This document shows, piece after piece, positions 1 to 6,190 of a stretch of DNA of 9,035 bases (its first letter is position 1; every line of letters starts with the position of its first letter). Source of the stretch: RGIG7300 sp045657645 (GTDB lineage: Bacteria; Bacillota; Clostridia; Oscillospirales; CAG-272); assembly GCA_045657645.1 (NCBI GenBank), contig JAZOTL010000098.1:1-9035 (forward strand), written 5' to 3'. The translations under genes were made by a program, and so were the position numbers. The notes below the pieces were generated by a model. It was not told the origin of the DNA. It worked only from the letters and a program-made list of their open reading frames with translations, and searched no databases.

Positions 1-39
1 AGCTCTTCTTGTTTTAATGTTTTTAATTACTTCATTCAT
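1..39 (-). CDS. Probable nitroreductase, N-terminal fragment cut by the window edge
   Basis: Directly after the amidohydrolase gene on the minus strand there is an AAGGAG ribosome binding site (plus positions 49-54, overlapping the amidohydrolase stop codon), a 9-base spacer and an ATG at 39. Thirteen codons are visible, reading MNEVIKNIKTRRA. This resembles the start of NADH/FMN-dependent nitroreductase family proteins, which commonly begin with a short helix followed by an RRS/RRAxR-like FMN phosphate-binding stretch. The family reduces nitro groups, flavins or quinones in the cytoplasm. The start and its ribosome binding site are well supported; the family call rests on only 13 residues and is tentative. 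It would be the third gene of the yitT unit. Confidence 0.5.
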   Translation of the reverse strand, partial: MNEVIKNIKTRRA

Positions 40-53
40 TGCTGTTTTCTCCT

Positions 54-1247
54 TTAATTATTCTCTAACCATCTTATTGCGGCATAAGCGTACGCTGCCG
101 CACCCTTATAAAGAACGTCCTCATCAAAGACTACCTTTGGATGATGTTGGGGATATTGTTTACCGTCTCTATTTTCCTTACCTGCCGCAAGAGCAAGCAT
201 TACGGTTGGTATAGTGTGGCTAAAATATGAAAAATCCTCAGAGCCCGAAGCCCCGCCCGAATTATTTCCCATTTCTTTAGCGGTAAGTGCATAGCTTCCC
301 AAAAGCTCCTTCATATATACACCCATATCACAAGAAAGCTTTTCATCGTTTACAAGTGTGGGACATCCGCTTGTAAAGCGCACCTCGGTGTTGCACCTGA
401 AGGCTGCAGAAAGACCTTTTGATATTTCTGATATTCTCTTTTTTATCTCGCTGCGTACATCTTCATCAAAGGCACGCATAGTTCCACCCAAAACAACCCT
501 GTCGGGAATAACATTTGGGGTATTGGCGCCTTTAAGCTCGCCCACAGTCAAAACAGCACGCTCGCCTATCTTTAGTTCTCGGGCGTGTATTTCCTGCAAG
601 GCTATAAGGATGTGGGCAGCGCAGGAAAGCGGGTCTATACCCTGCACGGGCATAGCTCCGTGACAGCCCTTACCCTTAACCTCTATTTCAAAATAATCTG
701 CCGCAGGAGCGCTTACCCCTGCAGGAGAAACGATAATAGTGCCCGAAGGAATGGGCATACCCGACATTACGTGGAGCATAACACCTGCATCCGCACCGTC
801 TGCAGCGCCCATGTTAACCATTTCCTTTGCGCCCTCAAGAGTTTCTTCCGCAGGCTGAAAAACAAGCCTTACCCTGCCCTTTAGTCTATCCTCAAAACTT
901 TTTAAAATTTCCGCCGCCGAAAGCAGCATTGCCGTATGCATATCATGACCGCAGGCGTGCATATTACCGTTTACCGAAGCAAATTCAAGATCCGAATTTT
1001 CTTCTATTGCCAAAGCGTCCATATCAGCGCGCAACAAAAAGGTTTTTCCACTCTTTGCGCCTGTTTGAGCAACAATTCCCCTTCCGCACTCCTGCACTTC
1101 GTAACCAAGCTTGCAAAGCTGTTCTTTAACATAAGCTATGGTATTTTTCAGTTCAAAACCCGTTTCGGGGCAAGCGTGCAGGTAACGGCGGTGCTTTATA
1201 GTACTATTTTCAATATCCTTTGCTTTTTTTAAAATATCTTCTGCCAT
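54..1247 (-). CDS. M20 family metallopeptidase / amidohydrolase (hippurate hydrolase-like, M20D)
   Basis: Cytoplasmic metal-dependent amidohydrolase of the M20D type (hippurate hydrolase, N-acyl-amino acid or indole-acetyl-amino acid hydrolases), which cleaves an acyl group from an amino acid or similar amide. The 397-residue protein has usual family length. Visible family motifs are RADMDAL (about 73-79), the HACGHD metal/thiolate motif (97-102), the EE pair of QPAEE (134-135; the first is the expected general base), LH at 159, GSEDFS (335-340) and a late HHPK (368-371), which together supply the expected two-metal ligand set. The dimerisation/lid domain lies between about 180 and 295. The start is uncertain by one codon: the ATG at 1247 shares one base with the yitT stop (TGATG), and a GTG at 1250 precedes it in frame. 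There is no clear Shine-Dalgarno, so translation is probably coupled to yitT. The true substrate cannot be told. Confidence 0.93.
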   Translation of the reverse strand: MAEDILKKAKDIENSTIKHRRYLHACPETGFELKNTIAYVKEQLCKLGYEVQECGRGIVAQTGAKSGKTFLLRADMDALAIEENSDLEFASVNGNMHACGHDMHTAMLLSAAEILKSFEDRLKGRVRLVFQPAEETLEGAKEMVNMGAADGADAGVMLHVMSGMPIPSGTIIVSPAGVSAPAADYFEIEVKGKGCHGAMPVQGIDPLSCAAHILIALQEIHARELKIGERAVLTVGELKGANTPNVIPDRVVLGGTMRAFDEDVRSEIKKRISEISKGLSAAFRCNTEVRFTSGCPTLVNDEKLSCDMGVYMKELLGSYALTAKEMGNNSGGASGSEDFSYFSHTIPTVMLALAAGKENRDGKQYPQHHPKVVFDEDVLYKGAAAYAYAAIRWLENN

Positions 1248-2137
1248 CACTTTGTGCGCTGATTATTTGAATATATATCAGCAACCTCACTTATACAAAT
1301 ATAAGCATATTTATCAATTTGGTGAACTATATCCCGCATTTTTGCAACTTGAAAACGGTTAACGATAAAATACACCATGGTCTTTGCATCCTTTGAATAA
1401 CCGCCGGTTACATCAAATCTGGTAACACCGCTTTCAAACTCCTCGGATAATGCACGGCAAATCTCTTCCGGCTTTACGGTAACTATCATTGCACATTTCG
1501 CACGGTCAAAGCCCTCAACGATAAAGTCTACCGTTTTAAGCGCCGCCGCATATGCAACTATAGAATAGAGGGGTAATATCCAGCTTTTTATTACAACACC
1601 GCAAATGATATATAATGCCACATTATATATCATAACAAAGGTTCCAACGGATATACCCAGCTTTTTTGCAAATATAACCGACATTACCTCTATACCGTCC
1701 ATTGCTCCGCCAAAGCGTATGGCAAGACCGCTTCCCACACCTGAGATAAGTCCGCCAAAAAGGGCGCACAGCAAAAGGTCTGTACCTGCAAGGGGTGAGG
1801 CAAAGTTAACGTCTACAGGCAGAACGTCGGTTATAAGCCACGCCATAAAGGAATAAATTGCAACCGTATATATTGCATACACGGTAAAAAGCGCTCCCTG
1901 CTTTTTTAAGCCGTACAAAAACAAGGGCACGTTAAGTATAAGCAGAAATACAGAAAGTGTAAGTTGTTCAGGCGTTATTTGGGCAAGCAGCATAGACGTG
2001 CCCGAAATACCGCTGTCATAAAGCTTTACGGGGTTAAGAAAAAAAACTATACCAAAGGCGTTTATCATACCCGCCACTGTAAGCATTAATATGTTAAAAG
2101 GTTTTATCTTTTTAAGCTCTTTTTTTATATTGTTCAC
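1247..2137 (-). CDS. YitT family membrane protein (DUF161 plus DUF2179)
   Basis: Integral membrane protein of the YitT/YpjC family, widespread in Firmicutes; molecular function not established. The 296-residue length is typical. The N-terminal two thirds hold about five to six hydrophobic segments (roughly 14-34, 58-77, 82-105, 119-141, 163-183 and 185-200), with the glycine-rich RFGGAMDGIEV stretch matching the family's GG-D-I loop. The C-terminal cytoplasmic domain (about 213-290) matches DUF2179, including GVTRFDVTGGYSK (about 237-249), a fold related to small regulatory domains. The start is GTG at 2137, preceded by GAAGGGAG with a 7-base spacer; the ATG seven bases further upstream is out of frame. 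It is the first gene of its unit, with its own promoter, and its TGA overlaps the start of the amidohydrolase. Family call is firm; transported substrate, if any, is unknown. Confidence 0.92.
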   Translation of the reverse strand: MNNIKKELKKIKPFNILMLTVAGMINAFGIVFFLNPVKLYDSGISGTSMLLAQITPEQLTLSVFLLILNVPLFLYGLKKQGALFTVYAIYTVAIYSFMAWLITDVLPVDVNFASPLAGTDLLLCALFGGLISGVGSGLAIRFGGAMDGIEVMSVIFAKKLGISVGTFVMIYNVALYIICGVVIKSWILPLYSIVAYAAALKTVDFIVEGFDRAKCAMIVTVKPEEICRALSEEFESGVTRFDVTGGYSKDAKTMVYFIVNRFQVAKMRDIVHQIDKYAYICISEVADIYSNNQRTK

Positions 2138-2166
2138 AAAGCATCTCCCTTCTTTAATTCTCTATT

Positions 2167-2195
2167 ATTATATCATAAATATATTAACTTTTCCA
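2167..2195 (-). promoter_or_regulatory. Predicted sigma-A promoter of the yitT unit (extended -10)
   Basis: On the minus strand a perfect TATAAT (2167-2172) is preceded by TATGA, giving an extended -10. A weak -35, TGGAAA (2190-2195), sits 17 bases upstream. It lies in the 72-base gap between the upstream terminator and yitT, so a separate start of transcription makes sense. No experimental support; assigned by match and position. Confidence 0.7.
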
Positions 2196-2196
2196 C

Positions 2197-2225
2197 AAAA
2201 AAACGAAGCCTAAGCTTCGTTTTTC
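2197..2225 (-). terminator. Rho-independent terminator of the metY-acyltransferase unit
   Basis: The minus strand reads ACGAAGC-TTAG-GCTTCGT followed by a run of T. The 7-bp stem (2203-2209 with 2214-2220), extended by A-T pairs, has a 4-base loop. The TAG stop codon of the acyltransferase is in that loop, so the gene's last codons form the 5' arm. A T run also follows on the plus strand, so the hairpin could work in both directions, although no plus-strand gene runs into it. Confidence 0.9.
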
Positions 2226-3478
2226 CTTGTTGTTCTTTCTTTGTGTATTTTATATAGCTCCTCAGTTGCAAGAGAAAGCTTTGTTACCACGTTCTTTTTT
2301 GTGGGATAGCAGTAGAATGAATCATTATTGGTAGAAATATCAATACAATCCTCGGGGCGGATATAGCAATAATCATATTCAATATGCACACCGTACATTC
2401 CAAGGGGCTTACGCTGAATTCTGTAAGGAGAATCGTTATAAACTCCCTCCAGCACAAAGCCTTCCTCCATATCGTGAATAAGCTTTGCTTCTCCCAAATG
2501 CTCAAATTTCATACATCCGGGCAAGGAGTAAACGTCCACGGTATCTTCAAAGTGGTATGTGCCCGCCTCAAGCTGTGCTCGCACGTTTGCCCTCTGCCAC
2601 TCGTACCAATCGGGAATGTGAGAAAATTCGGTTTCTCCCTCAAGGGCAAAAAGCTCTCCAAGCTCGTTCATTTCCCAACGCTTACCGCAATGGCGGCAGA
2701 ATATCTGCGCACCCTCGGAGTCCATCTCACTTTCGGTCATACAGTTAGGACATTGATAAAGGGGCTTATGCAGACCCTGTGCGCGAAAAGGCTCGGTTAT
2801 GCGTATGTTCTGCTCCTTTTGCCACTTATATTCATCATAGGTAAGAGCATCACGCAGTATTTGATTTATCTCGTCAGCGGATTTTTCCTTTACGTCTTCA
2901 GCGGAAAGCACCTTTGTAAGGGTTGTATACAGGGGTACCTTGCGCTTTTTACGGAAATTCCAAAAAGGAGTGTGGAGATAGTTTCCGTGATGCAACAGCA
3001 CCGCAACGGGAACTTTACTTGATTTTACAAGCATACCTAAAGACTCGGGCAGGATAGCCGTTGTGCCGATAGGGCTGTAACGCGCTTCGGGATACATACA
3101 AAGAACGTCACCATTTTTCAGCACCTTTTTTATAGAACGCAACAGGTGCATATCGGTAGTAAACTTACGCTTACATATACAGCCAAGCAGCTCCATTATC
3201 CAAGGGCGGCGGTAGTAGCCGTCTATGGTTGCCACGTTGTTCACCCTGTGGGGAAATGTTGCCATAGCGGAAAGCTGAAAATCCACAAAATACATATGAT
3301 TGGAAAGCAGTATATAGGGTGGCTTTAAGCCCTCCATACCTATCTTTTCTATCTTGTAGGGCACACGGGGCATTGCAATACGGCTTACCAGATACAATAA
3401 CAGTGTCATAAACCGCGGCTGACGAATGGGATATTTTGAGGTGTTATATGGCTTGACCTTACGGTACTTTACGTCCAT
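2210..3478 (-). CDS. PlsC-type acyltransferase with inserted zinc ribbon and extra C-terminal domain
   Basis: Predicted lysophospholipid/1-acylglycerol-3-phosphate acyltransferase-family enzyme acting at the inner face of the membrane. The N-terminal half (about 25-190 of 422 residues) is the PlsC domain: a hydrophobic segment at about 24-38, the catalytic HX4D motif in SNHMYFVDFQ (H61, D66), and a YPEARYSP block (129-136) at the place of the family's EGTR/PEG substrate motif. Unlike a plain PlsC (usually 200-250 residues) it continues with a four-cysteine zinc ribbon, CPNC (243, 246) and CRHC (261, 264), then a W- and Y-rich charged stretch and an apparently beta-rich end (about 310-420) that I do not recognise. 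The start at 3478 is chosen because AAGGAG touches the earlier ATG at 3484. It follows metY by 15 bases and is probably cotranscribed with it. The acyl acceptor is not known. Confidence 0.85.
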   Translation of the reverse strand: MDVKYRKVKPYNTSKYPIRQPRFMTLLLYLVSRIAMPRVPYKIEKIGMEGLKPPYILLSNHMYFVDFQLSAMATFPHRVNNVATIDGYYRRPWIMELLGCICKRKFTTDMHLLRSIKKVLKNGDVLCMYPEARYSPIGTTAILPESLGMLVKSSKVPVAVLLHHGNYLHTPFWNFRKKRKVPLYTTLTKVLSAEDVKEKSADEINQILRDALTYDEYKWQKEQNIRITEPFRAQGLHKPLYQCPNCMTESEMDSEGAQIFCRHCGKRWEMNELGELFALEGETEFSHIPDWYEWQRANVRAQLEAGTYHFEDTVDVYSLPGCMKFEHLGEAKLIHDMEEGFVLEGVYNDSPYRIQRKPLGMYGVHIEYDYCYIRPEDCIDISTNNDSFYCYPTKKNVVTKLSLATEELYKIHKERTTRKNEA

Positions 3479-3484
3479 TAGCAT

Positions 3485-3490
3485 CTCCTT
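3485..3490 (-). promoter_or_regulatory. Ribosome binding site deciding the acyltransferase start
   Basis: AAGGAG on the minus strand directly abuts an ATG at 3484, leaving no spacer. A second in-frame ATG at 3478 has a 6-base spacer. The second is therefore the likelier start, making the protein two residues shorter than the longest reading. Confidence 0.7.
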
Positions 3491-3493
3491 AAA

Positions 3494-4774
3494 TTATATT
3501 TTATCAAGGGCTTGCTTAATATCCTCTATAAGGTCATCTGCAGATTCAAGACCTACCGAAAGACGCACAAGGTCACTGGGTACACCTGCCGCCGCAAGCT
3601 CTTCATCATTCATCTGGCGGTGGGTAGAGCTTGCAGGATGCAAGCAACAGGTACGGGCATCCGCCACGTGGGTTTCGATAGCCGCAATGGTAAGGTTTTT
3701 CATAAATGCTTCTGCTGCACTTCTTCCGCCCTTTACCCCAAAGCTGACAACACCGCAAGAACCGCAAGGCAGGTATTTGCAGGCTGCTTCATAGTATTTA
3801 TCACCTTCAAGAGAGGGGTATGTTACCCAGCTTATACGCTCGTCGGATTCAAGATACTTTGCTACCGCAAGAGCATTTTCGCAATGGCGCTTCATACGCA
3901 CGTGCAGGCTTTCAAGGCCCAGATTGAGCATAAACGCATTTTGAGGAGACTGCATAGGGCCAAGGTCACGCATTAACTGAACTGTAGCCTTTGTTATATA
4001 AGCTCCCTTACCGAAGCGCTCGGTATAGGTAACACCGTGATAGCTTTCGTCGGGCGTACAAAGACCGGGGAACTTATCGGGGTAACGGCTCCAATCAAAG
4101 TTGCCGGAATCCACTATGCAACCGCCGAGGACCGCGCCGTGACCGTCCATATACTTTGTGGTAGAGTGTGTAACTATATCAGCCCCCCACTCAAAGGGTC
4201 GGCAGTTAATGGGGGTAGCAAAGGTATTATCAACTATAAGGGGCACCCCGTTAGCGTGGGCAACCTTTGCAAACTTTTCTATATCAAGTACGGTAAGAGC
4301 AGGATTTGCGATAGTTTCACCGAAAACCGCCTTTGTATTAGGCCTGAAAGCAGCGTTAAGCTCCTCCTCGCTGCAATCGGGAGAAACAAAGGTAAAATCA
4401 ACCCCCATACGCTTCATAGTTACGGCAAAAAGATTGTAGCTGCCGCCGTAAATTGAAGAAGACGATACCACGTGGTCTCCTGCAGATGCAATATTGAATA
4501 CGGCAAAGAAGGTTGCCGCCTGACCGGAAGAGGTGAGCATAGCAGCAGCGCCACCCTCAAGCTCACAAATTTTAGCCGCTACATGGTCGCAGGTAGGGTT
4601 TTGAAGTCTTGAGTAAAAATATCCCTCTGCCTCAAGATCAAAAAGCTTACCCATATCCTCGCTTGTAGCATATTTAAAGGTAGTGCTTTGAATTATCGGT
4701 ATCTGTCTGGGCTCACCGTTGCCCGGTGTATATCCGCCCTGTACACAGCTTGTTTCTATTCTGCGTTTAGTCAT
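3494..4774 (-). CDS. metY: O-acetylhomoserine sulfhydrylase / aminocarboxypropyltransferase (PLP enzyme)
   Basis: Cytoplasmic PLP-dependent enzyme of the Cys/Met metabolism (MetY/MetB/MetC) family that converts O-acetyl-L-homoserine plus sulfide into homocysteine, the direct sulfhydrylation route to methionine. The 426 residues match the longer MetY subfamily rather than the roughly 380-residue MetB/MetC. Visible features are the opening ETSCVQGGYTP, PIIQSTTF, YSRLQNPT (54-61, phosphate-binding Y and R), SSGQAA (82-87), VDNTFATP with the PLP-ring aspartate D182, HSTTKYMDGHG with the Schiff-base lysine K207, and RLSVGLE near the end (R404, substrate carboxylate). The start at 4774 has AAGGAG with a 6-base spacer. 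It leads a unit with the acyltransferase gene and has its own promoter with paired direct repeats in a very short leader. A cysteine synthase side activity is possible, as these enzymes are often bifunctional. Confidence 0.95.
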   Translation of the reverse strand: MTKRRIETSCVQGGYTPGNGEPRQIPIIQSTTFKYATSEDMGKLFDLEAEGYFYSRLQNPTCDHVAAKICELEGGAAAMLTSSGQAATFFAVFNIASAGDHVVSSSSIYGGSYNLFAVTMKRMGVDFTFVSPDCSEEELNAAFRPNTKAVFGETIANPALTVLDIEKFAKVAHANGVPLIVDNTFATPINCRPFEWGADIVTHSTTKYMDGHGAVLGGCIVDSGNFDWSRYPDKFPGLCTPDESYHGVTYTERFGKGAYITKATVQLMRDLGPMQSPQNAFMLNLGLESLHVRMKRHCENALAVAKYLESDERISWVTYPSLEGDKYYEAACKYLPCGSCGVVSFGVKGGRSAAEAFMKNLTIAAIETHVADARTCCLHPASSTHRQMNDEELAAAGVPSDLVRLSVGLESADDLIEDIKQALDKI

Positions 4775-4791
4775 TTTATACTCCTTAATAT

Positions 4792-4817
4792 AACTTACTA
4801 TTGGTAAACTTACTATT
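4792..4817. repeat. Two perfect 11-bp direct repeats in the metY leader
   Basis: AATAGTAAGTT (minus-strand reading) occurs twice, at 4807-4817 and 4792-4802, with a 15-base period. The first copy begins directly after the -10 hexamer and covers the expected transcription start; the second lies in the leader, before the ribosome binding site. The position suits a repressor operator, but the binding protein is unknown and a simple local duplication would look the same. Confidence 0.6.
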
Positions 4818-4846
4818 AGTATAATACCTAAAAAAAATCAAGTCAA
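4818..4846 (-). promoter_or_regulatory. metY: Predicted sigma-A promoter of metY
   Basis: On the minus strand TTGACT (4841-4846) and TATACT (4818-4823) are separated by 17 bases. A second TTGACT five bases upstream (4846-4851) and an overlapping TATTAT (4821-4826) give an alternative pair with a 19-base spacer. The leader would be only about 35-40 bases, too short for a SAM riboswitch or T-box, so methionine or sulfur control, if present, would need a protein. Confidence 0.75.
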
Positions 4847-4850
4847 GTCA

Positions 4851-4888
4851 AAATTATATAAAAAGGACTATCTTGTGATAGTCCTTTC
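4851..4888 (-). terminator. Rho-independent terminator of the oadB-serine hydrolase unit
   Basis: A perfect 11-bp inverted repeat, AAAGGACTATC (4862-4872) and GATAGTCCTTT (4877-4887) in plus-strand reading, with a 4-base loop. In minus-strand transcription it lies just after the serine hydrolase stop codon and runs into a T-rich tail. It separates the serine hydrolase unit from the metY promoter. Confidence 0.93.
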
Positions 4889-4892
4889 TAAA

Positions 4893-6041
4893 TCATTTTT
4901 CAAAGGAAGCAGATACGTCCCTTTCAAACTGTGCCGCAGTTTCAGCTCCGGAACCGCCGTCATATCTTGAATTTTTAAGATATATAGCAGTAATATTGTT
5001 CACAGGGTCTATCCAGAAGTGGGTACCGTAAGCACCACTCCAGCCGTAAGCTCCAACGGGAAGACGCTGATACTCTTCCTCAACGATCACGCGCACGCCA
5101 AGTCCCCATCTTTCGCTGTAGGGCATAAGCTCACGGGGAAGCTGAGGTGTAGACATCTTTTCAACCATTTCCTTTGAAAGGATGCGCACGCCGTTATATT
5201 CTCCGCCGCAAAGTAACATCTGCGCAAACTTATGATAATCACGCATTGTGGAAGCAAGTCCTGCTCCGCCCATAAAGTAGGTTACGGGCAAGCCCTCAAA
5301 CATACCGCCGCGGGCAAGCTCACAGGTGCCGGGGGTATCGTTTTCAAAGGTATGCATAGGAATTACACGGGCATATTGCTCGTCGGATACTGTAAAGGTA
5401 GTGTCCACCATTCCCAGGGGCTTGAATATTTCCTTTTCTACAAATTCATTATAAGGCATACCCGAAACTATCTCTACAATTCTTGCAAGAACGTCAAATC
5501 CGAATATTGCGCTGTAAAACTGACCGGAAAAGGGTTCAAAATCAAGCGCTGAATGACTATAATGCTCTACCGCATATTCAAGAAGGCTGTGCTCCTTTTC
5601 ACGGCTCATTTTTGAAAGAGCGTAGTTACCAACGTCACCGCTGCCAAGTCCGCTTGAATGGGTTAAAAGATGGAGTACGGTTATCTCCTTTTCGGCATCT
5701 CCAACAATTTCAAGCTCACCATTTTCGTTCATACGGCCTATCTGCATTTTGGCAAAGCCGGGTATAAACTTTGATACCTTATCGTCAAGAGCTACAAGTC
5801 CGCGGTCAATACATATAAGTGTAGCAACGGAAGTAACAGGCTTAGTCATAGAGGCAAGACGGAAAATAGTTTTTTCGTCCACGTTAACGCCTATGGCTTC
5901 ATTACCGTAAAAGCCCTCGTAGAGAACCTCTCCGTCCTGTGCCACCATAGCACAACAACCGCCTACCCTACCTGCGCTTATATCTGCAAGTATGCTTTTT
6001 TCTATATTTTCCTTTAAAAGTTTTACGTCAAGCTTTTTCAT
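4893..6041 (-). CDS. Serine hydrolase, class C beta-lactamase / family VIII esterase type
   Basis: Serine hydrolase of the beta-lactamase-related (PF00144) superfamily; members include AmpC-type lactamases, D-aminopeptidases and family VIII carboxylesterases. The 382-residue protein has the nucleophile motif S64-M-T-K67 in RLASMTKPVTS and the family block LLTHSSGL (125-132). The tyrosine motif is Y176-S-A in QFYSAIFGFDVL, where penicillin-binding enzymes have YxN, and WSG (334-336) in YGWSGAYGTHFWIDP replaces the lactamase KTG. YSx plus WxG is the pattern of family VIII esterases, so an esterase or amidase acting on small esters is likelier than beta-lactamase. No signal peptide is seen, so it should be cytoplasmic. 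It starts 11 bases after the OadG-like gene with a weak AAAGG site, implying cotranscription, although the functional link is unclear. The substrate is unknown. Confidence 0.9.
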   Translation of the reverse strand: MKKLDVKLLKENIEKSILADISAGRVGGCCAMVAQDGEVLYEGFYGNEAIGVNVDEKTIFRLASMTKPVTSVATLICIDRGLVALDDKVSKFIPGFAKMQIGRMNENGELEIVGDAEKEITVLHLLTHSSGLGSGDVGNYALSKMSREKEHSLLEYAVEHYSHSALDFEPFSGQFYSAIFGFDVLARIVEIVSGMPYNEFVEKEIFKPLGMVDTTFTVSDEQYARVIPMHTFENDTPGTCELARGGMFEGLPVTYFMGGAGLASTMRDYHKFAQMLLCGGEYNGVRILSKEMVEKMSTPQLPRELMPYSERWGLGVRVIVEEEYQRLPVGAYGWSGAYGTHFWIDPVNNITAIYLKNSRYDGGSGAETAAQFERDVSASFEK

Positions 6042-6052
6042 TTTATCAACCT

Positions 6053-6190
6053 TTATTTATCCTGTGTAAATTTGTTCAAAAGCGCTACAACGGCTATTAT
6101 TACAAGTGTAACAATGAAAATACCTATCATACCTGTTCCCATTATAGGAAGTGTATTTAAAAACTTTTCAACAGAAAGTGCTATATTCAT
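6053..6190 (-). CDS. Small OadG-like single-pass membrane subunit (45 residues)
   Basis: A short gene that overlaps the end of oadB by four bases (ATGA), so its translation should be coupled. It encodes 45 residues: a short polar start, one hydrophobic segment from about 17 to 38 beginning GTGMIGIFIV, and a charged tail ending NKFTQDK. The glycine-containing start of the membrane segment followed by a lysine-flanked end resembles the membrane helix of OadG, the gamma subunit of sodium-pumping decarboxylases, which assembles the alpha and beta subunits. The usual OadG is about 80 or more residues with a proline-rich or zinc-binding tail; that tail is missing here. I infer a beta-subunit partner or stabiliser. 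The context (directly after oadB) supports this more than the sequence alone. Confidence 0.8.
   Translation of the reverse strand: MNIALSVEKFLNTLPIMGTGMIGIFIVTLVIIAVVALLNKFTQDK

Noticed and set aside
2384..3022. 212-codon plus-strand open frame
   Set aside because: It lies opposite the acyltransferase, whose catalytic motifs and zinc ribbon are intact; the plus-strand peptide has no recognisable domain and no ribosome binding site or promoter that I can see.
3512..4456. Plus-strand open frames opposite metY (154 and 139 codons)
   Set aside because: Shadows of the strongly conserved MetY reading frame; low-complexity, Cys/His-rich peptides without a family signal.
4775..4860. Possible SAM riboswitch or T-box before metY
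   Set aside because: Only about 85 bases separate the terminator and the start codon, with a promoter inside; the leader is too short and shows no K-turn, pseudoknot or T-box sequence.
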